From positions 1 through 64,000 of the forward strand of contig CAMCYS010000006.1 of assembly GCA_945885625.1 (NCBI GenBank): 64,000 nucleotides of DNA. Direction: 5' to 3'. A model generated the notes under the pieces. It saw only the letters and a list, made by a program, of their open reading frames with translations. It made no database searches and was not told the origin of the DNA. This document shows, piece by piece, positions 53,348 to 60,792 of the stretch. The position numbers and the translations under genes are program-made. Every line of letters starts with the position of its first letter. The first letter of the stretch is position 1. This stretch comes from Bifidobacterium breve. GTDB lineage: Bacteria > Actinomycetota > Actinomycetes > Nanopelagicales > Nanopelagicaceae.

Positions 53348-53776
53348 TTACTCTTCATCATTTCTGATTTCAGTACGGCTTTCAACTCTGATTTCACGAT
53401 GATGAATATTGCCAAACTCATCTATCTCAATAGTTACTTCGTGCATGCTGAACTCAGTGATTACTTCATTCTTAAAGCCGGCAAAATTAGCTTGATTAAA
53501 CATGGCGATGAGGGCCTCATGTAACTCACGTGGCGCTTCTTCGTTACAACTTCGACGCAACGCATCACGAGTCAAATCACGCATCGATCTTTCATGAATT
53601 AACTCCATGGAACAAGGAACACAACCAGAGAGGTGAGAGTTGATATTAGCTAAAGTTAATTGGGGCATATCTTCGAACTGTAATTCAATTTGAACTTCAG
53701 CCACATCAGCATCTACCAGAATTACAAAAGAAGTTAAGACCTCAACGCATTGAAGTTCATACTTTGAATTATTCAT
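53348..53776 (-). CDS. Zinc-containing anti-sigma factor, RsrA-like with C-terminal extension
   Basis: An anti-sigma factor of the ZAS family, expected to hold the upstream sigma factor until oxidised. The zinc pattern is C10, H48, C52 and C55 (HLSGCVPC gives HxxxCxxC), as in RsrA. From the ATG at 53776, overlapping the sigma stop by eight bases, the protein has 142 aa, longer than the usual 100 or so; the extra C-terminal part (about 85-142) is acidic and carries a His pair ([10 protein letters not shown]). An in-frame upstream start at 53818 would overlap the sigma gene further and is rejected. Thiol oxidation of the zinc cysteines is the inferred signal. Confidence 0.85.
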   Translation of the reverse strand: MNNSKYELQCVEVLTSFVILVDADVAEVQIELQFEDMPQLTLANINSHLSGCVPCSMELIHERSMRDLTRDALRRSCNEEAPRELHEALIAMFNQANFAGFKNEVITEFSMHEVTIEIDEFGNIHHREIRVESRTEIRNDEE

Positions 53777-54374
53777 TTGCGCCTGCCTTACTTGCGCCAT
53801 AGCCAAGTTCGGCTGCATAGTCAGCTAATTTCTCACGTAATTGTTTGCGGCCTCGGTGCAAACGAGACATGATAGTTCCAGCTGGCGCGCCTACAATTTC
53901 AGCTATCTCTTTATAGGAAAATCCTTCGACATCGGCTAAATAAACTGCGATTCGAAATTCTTCTGGAATTTCTTGTAGTGCTCGTTTGATATCGCTATCT
54001 GGCAAATTCTCTAGTGCTTCAGCTTCGGCTGATTTTCCTTGATCGCTAGTATGTGAAGCGGCTTTAGCTAGTTGCCAATCTTCAACTTCGCCATTTGAAA
54101 GCTGTGGGCGTCGCTGATCTTTGCGATAACTATTGATGAAAGTAGTAGTCAATACCCGATATAACCAAGCTTTTAAATTAGTTCCGGCTTCAAATTGATG
54201 GAAGGAAGCAAAAGCTTTTAAGTAAGTGTCCTGCACTAAATCTTTGGCATCGTCCGAGTTTTTTGTGTACCGCATAGCTGCTGCGTATAACTGGTTTGTG
54301 TAGGCAAGGGCATCTCGCTCGAAGCGCAAAGCGCGTTCGGCTGGGCTCTCTTTAACCAACTCTGTAGATGTCAT
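53769..54374 (-). CDS. ECF sigma factor, SigR/SigH-like
   Basis: A group IV sigma-70 factor. Region 2 is [39 protein letters not shown]-like (split here: [18 protein letters not shown] and [20 protein letters not shown]), and region 4 is [20 protein letters not shown] followed by [15 protein letters not shown]. The RsrA-like partner downstream and the SRAP/aroA/rsgA neighbours match the mycobacterial sigH locus, so thiol-oxidative stress control is likely. The start at ATG 54374 is preceded by TAACCT with a seven-base gap; a TTG at 54395 is also open. No GGAAT-type self-promoter was seen. Confidence 0.9.
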   Translation of the reverse strand: MTSTELVKESPAERALRFERDALAYTNQLYAAAMRYTKNSDDAKDLVQDTYLKAFASFHQFEAGTNLKAWLYRVLTTTFINSYRKDQRRPQLSNGEVEDWQLAKAASHTSDQGKSAEAEALENLPDSDIKRALQEIPEEFRIAVYLADVEGFSYKEIAEIVGAPAGTIMSRLHRGRKQLREKLADYAAELGYGASKAGANE

Positions 54375-54381
54375 CACCGTA

Positions 54382-54387
54382 AGGTTA
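54382..54387 (-). promoter_or_regulatory. Leaderless -10 for the sigma/anti-sigma operon
   Basis: On the minus strand TAACCT, seven bases, then the ATG at 54374. Confidence 0.45.
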
Positions 54388-54437
54388 TCTGGCAACCACT
54401 GGTTTTTGCATTTTTTACGGCGTCTGCGAACTGGGAA

Positions 54438-55160
54438 TTAAAAGAGTGTTTCGGGCTCGCCCAGTTCAATTTCCTTAATCAATTCTGGATTATTTATAGC
54501 CACCGTATTAACCGCACTTGAAACTGGAACTGGAGCCAACCCCGCTGCCGGTTCTTCGTGGTGCATCAAGCCTTGTAATACCGTAACGTCGCGCAGTTTT
54601 GGGTCCAGCCATTCACCCCAACGTTCCCTCGACATCATCACTGGCATTCGACTATGAATCGTTGCAAGCTCTCCCACGGCCTCGCGAGTAATTATCGAGG
54701 CGCTCTCAATGATTTGGCCATCGGGTGCCCGCCAACTACTCCAGAGCCCAGCAACGGAAAGTGATTGGTTATCAGTTCTCGAAATATAGAAAGCTTGTTT
54801 AGGTTTGTAGCGTCCAAGGGCCGTGGCCCATTCGTAGTATCCCTGTACTGGGATCAAGCACCTGGTAGCGCGAAAGGCATTTCTAAATGTTGGCTTCTCA
54901 TGAATAGATTCCGATCTAGCATTGATTGCGTGTGATTGTGAAGCTCGCGCCTCAGTAATAGTTTTATGCCAATTCCCGATCAAACCCCAAGAAACAATTG
55001 CCAATTCGCGTTGACCGTCACTTTCACGAACGATATAAATTGGATTTGTCGGTGCGATATTCCAACTAGCTGGCAATGAATATGCTGGGACTGCGCCATG
55101 GGCAGAGAATTGTTCGACTAACTCCTGCATTTGATGGGTCTGAACAAAGCGGCCACACAT
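54438..55160 (-). CDS. SRAP-domain DNA-protein crosslink protein (YedK/HMCES family)
   Basis: SRAP proteins bind abasic sites in single-stranded DNA and form a stable crosslink through Cys2. The start MCGRFVQT places the cysteine next to the initiator Met. Other family sites are WNIAPTNP, the Glu in GYYEWA, and the His in TIHSRMPVMM. The open frame continues 117 codons upstream over aroA, but those residues are not SRAP-like; the ATG at 55160, with TAGCGT seven bases upstream, is the start. Length is 240 aa. It diverges from aroA, as at the mycobacterial locus. Confidence 0.94.
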   Translation of the reverse strand: MCGRFVQTHQMQELVEQFSAHGAVPAYSLPASWNIAPTNPIYIVRESDGQRELAIVSWGLIGNWHKTITEARASQSHAINARSESIHEKPTFRNAFRATRCLIPVQGYYEWATALGRYKPKQAFYISRTDNQSLSVAGLWSSWRAPDGQIIESASIITREAVGELATIHSRMPVMMSRERWGEWLDPKLRDVTVLQGLMHHEEPAAGLAPVPVSSAVNTVAINNPELIKEIELGEPETLF

Positions 55161-55167
55161 ATGCGCA

Positions 55168-55173
55168 ACGCTA
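55168..55173 (-). promoter_or_regulatory. Leaderless -10 for the SRAP gene
   Basis: On the minus strand TAGCGT, seven bases, then the ATG at 55160. Confidence 0.5.
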
Positions 55174-55191
55174 GCGCAATCACGAACCCAG

Positions 55192-55197
55192 TAGAGT
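55192..55197 (+). promoter_or_regulatory. Leaderless -10 for the aroA-rsgA-hisN-copA unit
   Basis: TAGAGT, six bases (TCGCGT), then the aroA ATG at 55204. Start codons of the two divergent genes are 43 bases apart. Confidence 0.6.
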
Positions 55198-55203
55198 TCG
55201 CGT

Positions 55204-56502
55204 ATGACATCAGCGCATGTTTCTGAAAATTGGCCCGCCATCTTTCGTGGCCCCCAGCCGATAAGCGCTACCGTCACAATCCCAGGCTCTAAATCAGTAA
55301 CTAATCGAGCCTTAATTTTGGCGGCCCAAGCAATCACCCCATCGCTTATTAGACGGCCACTAATTTCACGCGACAGCGAATTGATGGTTGCCGGCTTACG
55401 CGAACTAGGAATTTCTATCGTTGAGACCGCGGTTGATGGCGATGCTGCCTGGCAAGTTACACCCGCAAAAATGAACGGTCCGGCAAAAATTGATGTGGGC
55501 AACGCCGGCACGGTAATGCGCTTCTTGCCGCCGCTTTCAGCGCTGGCGACTGGTTCGGTGGCTTTCGATGGCGACCCTCGTTCACATGAACGCCCACTTG
55601 GTCCAGTAATTAAAGCGCTCGAAGATTTAGGAATTTCGGTTGAACATGAAGGTCGCTACAGCTTGCCGCTAACTTTAAATGGAACTGGTGAAATTCCTGG
55701 TGGCGCACTTGAAATAGACGCGAGTGCTTCTAGTCAATTCTTATCTGCGCTTTTATTAATCGGCCCAAGTATGAGAAATGGCATTACTGTTAAACATGTT
55801 GGTGGTGCGCTTCCATCAATGCCGCACATTGATATGACAGTAGATATGTTGCGCTTCTTCGGCGCCACAGTTGAAGTAGATGCCGTAAATAGCGTTTGGC
55901 AAGTAGCGTCCGGAAAACTAATCGGCCAAGATTTTGTAATCGAACCAGATTTATCTAACGCTGCGCCATTCTTATCGATTGCCATGATCTGTGGCGGCGA
56001 TGTCATAATTGCCGATTGGCCGACCGCCACTACACAACCTGGTGATCAACTGCGCGATATCTTGACGCAGATGGGCGCTTCAGTTGAATTTGTAGGCAAT
56101 GGATTAAAATTAACTGGCACTGGCAAGATTCGCGGGATTGATATTGATTTACATGATGTCGGCGAGTTAACTCCGGCAATCGCTGCTCTTTGCGCACTCG
56201 CCGATTCACCTTCATATCTGCGTGGCATCGGCCATTTACGTTTACATGAAACTGATCGGTTAGCAGCGCTAACTAATGAAATTAATGCTCTTGGCGGAAA
56301 CGTGGCTGAAGAAGAAACTGCACTGCACATAACACCGGCCCCACTTCATGCGGGAATTTTCCATACTTACGATGATCATCGTTTAGCTACAGCTGGAGCA
56401 GCAATTGGCTTAGTCGTGCCTGGTATCGAGGTCGAAAATATCGCGACTACCCGCAAAACGCTGCCTGATTTTCCGGGCCTCTGGAGTTCACTTACTGCAT
56501 GA
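55204..56502 (+). CDS. aroA: 3-phosphoshikimate 1-carboxyvinyltransferase (EPSP synthase)
   Basis: EPSP synthase joins shikimate-3-phosphate and phosphoenolpyruvate in aromatic amino acid synthesis. Active-site blocks: TIPGSKSVTNRALI (K30), NAGTVMRFLPPL, the S3P-binding SASSQFLSALLL, and HETDRLAAL near the C-terminus. The class I-type LxxAGTxxRF pattern appears as VGNAGTVMRF. Length is 432 aa. It heads a run of four plus-strand genes and overlaps rsgA by four bases. Confidence 0.96.
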   Translation: MTSAHVSENWPAIFRGPQPISATVTIPGSKSVTNRALILAAQAITPSLIRRPLISRDSELMVAGLRELGISIVETAVDGDAAWQVTPAKMNGPAKIDVGNAGTVMRFLPPLSALATGSVAFDGDPRSHERPLGPVIKALEDLGISVEHEGRYSLPLTLNGTGEIPGGALEIDASASSQFLSALLLIGPSMRNGITVKHVGGALPSMPHIDMTVDMLRFFGATVEVDAVNSVWQVASGKLIGQDFVIEPDLSNAAPFLSIAMICGGDVIIADWPTATTQPGDQLRDILTQMGASVEFVGNGLKLTGTGKIRGIDIDLHDVGELTPAIAALCALADSPSYLRGIGHLRLHETDRLAALTNEINALGGNVAEEETALHITPAPLHAGIFHTYDDHRLATAGAAIGLVVPGIEVENIATTRKTLPDFPGLWSSLTA

Positions 56503-57527
56503 GTAAGCGCGAATACGACGAATCTGATGCGCGAGTGCGCCCAGCGCGCAGCACGCGCCGCCGTACTAAAGATCGCCCTGCACATGATGATGCCATCTTT
56601 TCTTTAGTAACTGCCGTAGACCGCGGCCGGACAACTTGTATTACCGATAACGGCGTAATTGTTACTGCCATGAAAGCTCGCGAACTTGGCCCAAAGTCAG
56701 TAGTTGTCGGCGATCGAGTTGGCTTAGTAGGTGATGTAAGTGGCAAGACTGATTCCTTAGCCCGAATTGTGACAATCACTGAACGGCGAAATTCACTAAG
56801 TCGCACAGTTGATGATGCTGCCAAAGTTGAACGTACCATTGTCGCCAATATTGATCAATTGGTTATCGTGGTTGCTGCCACGAATCCACCGCCGCGTCGG
56901 GGATTAATTGATCGGTTCTTAGTGAGTGCTTTTAATGAAGGAATCGCGCCAGTGATTTTGGTTACCAAAACCGATTTAGGTCAGATTCCAGAATTTATGG
57001 AGGAGTATAAAACGCTCGGTGTAAAAATTCTAACCACTGCGATAAAGACTGAAACCAAAGAAGCTGATCTACAGCGATTACATGAAATGCTGACTGGAAA
57101 AATTTCGGTATTAGTTGGTCATTCTGGTGTTGGTAAATCAACTTTGATTAATGCCATCGTGCCTGAAGCTGACCGCGCAACAGGTGTCATCAACGATATT
57201 TCGGGCCGCGGTCGCCACACTTCATCAAGTGCTGTTGCCTTGCCACTGTTTTCGCCTGCTCATGTTGGTGCCATTGGTTGGGTAATTGATACGCCCGGAA
57301 TCCGGGCATTTGGTCTTTCGCATATTGACCCTAATCGCATCGTTGCTGCTTTCGAAGACTTGAGTCCAGTAGCAGCAACTTGTATGACCAATTGCGCACA
57401 TCACGGTGCTGGCTGCCAGTTAGATATTTGGGCAGCGCCTAATGGGGTAATCGATGAGATGCGTGCGGCACGAGTGGCTAGTTTGCGCTCACTTTTAGAT
57501 GCTCCGAAGGTAGAGCTCGACCAATAG
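56499..57527 (+). CDS. rsgA: Ribosome small-subunit-dependent GTPase RsgA
   Basis: RsgA checks late maturation of the 30S subunit. The GTPase motifs are circularly permuted as in the family: G4 TKTD (156-159) comes before G1 GHSGVGKST (207-215) and G3 DTPG in VIDTPGIRAFG. An N-terminal OB domain (about 32-120) precedes, and the C-terminal zinc knuckle is CMTNCAHHGAGC. Its basic N-terminus (RPARSTRRRTKDRP) is typical. The ATG overlaps the aroA stop (ATGA). The aroA-rsgA order also occurs in mycobacteria. Confidence 0.95.
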   Translation: MSKREYDESDARVRPARSTRRRTKDRPAHDDAIFSLVTAVDRGRTTCITDNGVIVTAMKARELGPKSVVVGDRVGLVGDVSGKTDSLARIVTITERRNSLSRTVDDAAKVERTIVANIDQLVIVVAATNPPPRRGLIDRFLVSAFNEGIAPVILVTKTDLGQIPEFMEEYKTLGVKILTTAIKTETKEADLQRLHEMLTGKISVLVGHSGVGKSTLINAIVPEADRATGVINDISGRGRHTSSSAVALPLFSPAHVGAIGWVIDTPGIRAFGLSHIDPNRIVAAFEDLSPVAATCMTNCAHHGAGCQLDIWAAPNGVIDEMRAARVASLRSLLDAPKVELDQ

Positions 57528-57540
57528 AATTGCACACATT

Positions 57541-58341
57541 ATGAGCACAAAGTACTCGCTGGAATCTGATTTAAAGCTCGCCCTTGAGCTGGCAGCGCTA
57601 GCTGATGAAATCACGATGGCCCGATATTTAGCCCAAGATTTAGTAGTTACTACCAAACCAGATAACACTCCGGTTACTGATGCTGATCGGGCCACCGAGG
57701 AAGCGCTTCGTAAACATTTAGCGATTATGCGTCCAGAAGATGGTCTGGTTGGCGAGGAATTTGGAAATGAAAACAAGGATGCTGCTCGCTACTGGGTAAT
57801 TGATCCAATCGATGGCACTAAGAATTTCATGCGCGGTGTCCCAACTTGGGCAACGTTAATTGGTTTGGTAGAACGTCAAAGTGATGACAGTGAAAAAGTA
57901 ATAGTTGGCGTTGCAAGTGCACCAGCTCTTTTCCGTCGTTGGTATGCAAGTAGCAGCAATGGTGCTTTCACGACTTTAAACAACGGTTCACCTCGCAGAA
58001 TTTCGGTTTCTAAAGTTTCTGAGCTTTCAAATGCTTCAATTGCCTATTCAGATTTCCAAGGCTGGGGCGAACGCTTAGCTAAATTCCAAAAGTTGATTTC
58101 GGATTGCACGCGTTCACGGGGCTATGGTGATTTCTGGTCACACATGTTGGTAGCCGAAGGCGCTGTTGACATTGCGAGCGAACCATCACTTGCTCTTTGG
58201 GATATGGCAGCACTTGATGTAATCGTGCGCGAAGCTGGCGGAACTTTTTCAAATCTAGCGGGCGACGTTGGTCCATTTGGCGGTAGCGGAATTTCTTCAA
58301 ACACCTTGCTTCACTCAACAGTTATGGCGGCGCTCAATTGA
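57541..58341 (+). CDS. hisN: Histidinol-phosphatase, inositol monophosphatase family
   Basis: A Mg-dependent phosphatase of the IMPase fold. Metal sites: Glu in VGEEFGNE (E72/E73), and DPIDGTKNF (D88, D91), plus [15 protein letters not shown] near the C-terminus. The [13 protein letters not shown] form resembles actinobacterial HisN, which makes histidinol from histidinol phosphate; a general inositol or sugar phosphatase activity is an alternative. Length is 266 aa. It begins 13 bases after rsgA and its stop overlaps the copA TTG start by four bases. Confidence 0.88.
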   Translation: MSTKYSLESDLKLALELAALADEITMARYLAQDLVVTTKPDNTPVTDADRATEEALRKHLAIMRPEDGLVGEEFGNENKDAARYWVIDPIDGTKNFMRGVPTWATLIGLVERQSDDSEKVIVGVASAPALFRRWYASSSNGAFTTLNNGSPRRISVSKVSELSNASIAYSDFQGWGERLAKFQKLISDCTRSRGYGDFWSHMLVAEGAVDIASEPSLALWDMAALDVIVREAGGTFSNLAGDVGPFGGSGISSNTLLHSTVMAALN

Positions 58342-60593
58342 TCTATACTCTAAAAGTAAGTGGCATGACTTGTTCTTCTTGCGTAAATAGCGTTGAAGGA
58401 TCGTTGAATTCAATCCCTGGCGTTAAAGCCACCGTTAGCTTTGCGACTGAGTCTGTGCACGTTAATGCCGAAGACGACGTCTCTACTAAGACGCTAATAG
58501 CGGCCATTAAGAGCGCTGGTTATAGCGCCACTCTGGTTACAGACCCATCACAATTGGCTCTGCATAGCAAGCGTTCTGGGCTGGCTTTGGCACTCTCGAT
58601 CATTTTTGCAGTACCAGCCATTGCTATTTCAATGGTCATGAGTTGGCACCACTCGATAGATATGTTCTTACATGATCAATTAGATCTCTTTGGTTTGCCG
58701 CACCCGCTTTACTCACCGACTGCTTGGGTGGCAATTGGTTTAACGGCACCCCTGATTCTGATTGTGGCATTTCCGATTCATCGTGCTGCCTTTAATAACT
58801 TCTTAATCTTTATCAATCCTAAACGTAATGGCGCGTTGACGATGGATAACTTAGTATCCCTTGGATCACTCGCCGCCTTTGGTTGGTCCATTTACGCAAA
58901 TGCAACTGGAAATGGTGATGTCTATACCGAAGTTGCAGCTGGTGTTCTGCTCTTTGTAATTCTTGGTCGCTACTTAGAAGCTAGAGCCAAAGCTAATGCT
59001 GGAAGTGCTCTGCAGTCGTTGCTTCAACTCGGTAGCAAGGAAGTAACAGTTATTCGATCAGGACAAGAAGTAATTATTCCAATTGCTAATCTACAAGTGG
59101 GCGATGAATTCTTAGTTAAGCCAGGCGAGCGAATTGCCTCCGATGGCGAAGTTGTCTCCGGTACTAGTTCAGTCGATAACTCAATGATCACGGGCGAGTC
59201 ATTACCAGTTGAAATAAAACCAGGTTCAAAAGTTATTGGTGCAACGGTTAATCACAACGGTCGTATTATTGTTAAAGCGACTCGAATCGGTGGCGATACT
59301 GAACTGGCGCGAATTACTGCGATGGTGCTCTCAGCACAAGGCGGTCGCTCGCCTATTCAAACTCGAGTAAACAAAATCAGCGCAATCTTTGTGCCAGTTG
59401 TCACACTGGTTGCTATTGTGACCGGCTTTGCCTGGTACTTATATGATTCTCAACTAACTAACGCGATTGCAACGGGTATTGCAGTCTTGGTTATTGCCTG
59501 CCCTTGTGCGCTCGGTTTAGCAACACCAGTTGCCCTAATGGTGGCATCGGGCCGCGGTGCCCAGCGTGGAATAGTTACTTCCTCGCCAAGTGCGCTGGAA
59601 GCTTCACGCGGAATAGATCGCGTTCTTCTTGATAAGACTGGCACTTTGACAACGGGCACTATGAAAGTTAGTACTGCCACAATTTCACTAAATGCTGCTA
59701 CGCAATTAGCTCAGATTTATCCTGAGTTGATTAAAGAAGCCACAATCTTGTCATCAGCCCTCTCAATTGAAAGCCAGAACACTCACCCAGTTGGTCAAGC
59801 AATTGCTGAGTACATTGCAGCCCAAGGAATTAAGGCAACCACAGTTACCGATTACTCGGTTTCACCAGGTAACGGTGCAGCAGGGCGCGTCAATCTTGGC
59901 GTTCACTCACCAGTTGTTTTAATTGGTTCACCCGCAGCCGTTGCTCATAGCAGTGTTGATTTCCATCCAGAGATCCAGGCGGCAGTGAGCGCAGCACAGG
60001 CACAAGCGCTTACGGTTTCAGTACTAGCTTGGGATGGCATCGCACTTGCGGTATTTTCAGTTGGCGATGAAATTAAGGCTGATGCTTCGCAAACTATTGC
60101 TAAATTTAAAGAGATGGGTATCTCGCCTTGGTTAGTAACTGGTGATTCACCAGGAGTTGCTCACGCAGTTGCACTCAAAGTTGGCATTGACATCAGCCAA
60201 GTAACCGCAGCAGCATCACCTGAAAGTAAATTAGCTGCAATTACTGATCTGCAGGGTAAGGGCCATAAAGTTCTAATGATCGGTGATGGCATAAATGATG
60301 CGGCCGCCCTTGCCGCAGCTGACTTAAGTATGGCCATGGGTACCGGCACTGACACCGCAATAGCGGCGGCTGATATAACTTTGATGCGGCCAGATTTAAA
60401 TGCAGCGATTGCGGCCCTGCAGTTATCAGATAGCACTATCAAGATTATTAAAGGCAATCTGACTTGGGCATTTGCCTATAACGTGATTGGTATTCCAATT
60501 GCTGCAGTTGGCTTGCTCAGCCCAATGTATGCAGCAGCTGCGATGGCGCTAAGTTCGGTATTCGTCGTTACTAATTCACTTCGAATCAAGTAG
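58338..60593 (+). CDS. copA: Copper-translocating P-type ATPase
   Basis: A P1B-type ATPase that exports Cu(I). One N-terminal heavy-metal domain has GMTCSSC (C12, C15). Eight membrane segments frame the actuator motif TGES (285-288), the ion-binding CPC at 388-390, the phosphorylation site DKTGT at 432-436, and the late [10 protein letters not shown] hinge. The CPC motif and the terminal NVIGIPIAA segment favour copper or silver over zinc. Length is 751 aa. It starts at TTG inside the hisN stop (TTGA), an unusual start for such a gene, so expression probably depends on coupling. No copper regulator or chaperone gene is adjacent. Confidence 0.93.
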   Translation: MIYTLKVSGMTCSSCVNSVEGSLNSIPGVKATVSFATESVHVNAEDDVSTKTLIAAIKSAGYSATLVTDPSQLALHSKRSGLALALSIIFAVPAIAISMVMSWHHSIDMFLHDQLDLFGLPHPLYSPTAWVAIGLTAPLILIVAFPIHRAAFNNFLIFINPKRNGALTMDNLVSLGSLAAFGWSIYANATGNGDVYTEVAAGVLLFVILGRYLEARAKANAGSALQSLLQLGSKEVTVIRSGQEVIIPIANLQVGDEFLVKPGERIASDGEVVSGTSSVDNSMITGESLPVEIKPGSKVIGATVNHNGRIIVKATRIGGDTELARITAMVLSAQGGRSPIQTRVNKISAIFVPVVTLVAIVTGFAWYLYDSQLTNAIATGIAVLVIACPCALGLATPVALMVASGRGAQRGIVTSSPSALEASRGIDRVLLDKTGTLTTGTMKVSTATISLNAATQLAQIYPELIKEATILSSALSIESQNTHPVGQAIAEYIAAQGIKATTVTDYSVSPGNGAAGRVNLGVHSPVVLIGSPAAVAHSSVDFHPEIQAAVSAAQAQALTVSVLAWDGIALAVFSVGDEIKADASQTIAKFKEMGISPWLVTGDSPGVAHAVALKVGIDISQVTAAASPESKLAAITDLQGKGHKVLMIGDGINDAAALAAADLSMAMGTGTDTAIAAADITLMRPDLNAAIAALQLSDSTIKIIKGNLTWAFAYNVIGIPIAAVGLLSPMYAAAAMALSSVFVVTNSLRIK

Positions 60594-60617
60594 CCCAAAA
60601 AAGAGCTAGATACAGAA

Positions 60618-60653
60618 AAGCGCCCCTATAGATTGATATCTATAGGGGCGCTT
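60618..60653. terminator. Perfect 16-bp hairpin, probable bidirectional terminator
   Basis: AAGCGCCCCTATAGAT, loop TGAT, then its exact reverse complement. On the minus strand the hairpin is followed by a T-rich CTTTTCTG, giving an intrinsic terminator for the initiator tRNA. On the plus strand only a weak CTTCAC follows, so it may also end copA transcripts less strongly. Confidence 0.8.
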
Positions 60654-60658
60654 CACGT

Positions 60659-60735
<77 letters not shown>

Positions 60736-60747
60736 TCGGTTGCCCTA

Positions 60748-60776
60748 ATCGTAAGCGTTACAGCGTTAATAACCAA
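60748..60776 (-). promoter_or_regulatory. Promoter of initiator tRNA-fMet
   Basis: On the minus strand TTGGTT (60776-60771), a 17-base spacer, TACGAT (60753-60748). It ends 12 bases before the mature 5' end. It fits exactly in the gap after the UPF0182 stop. Confidence 0.6.
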
Positions 60777-60792
60777 ATTGACTACTTATTAC

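Noticed and set aside
55161-55511. 117-codon extension of the SRAP gene over aroA
   Set aside because: SRAP catalysis needs Cys at position 2, which is met only by the ATG at 55160; the extension is antisense to aroA.
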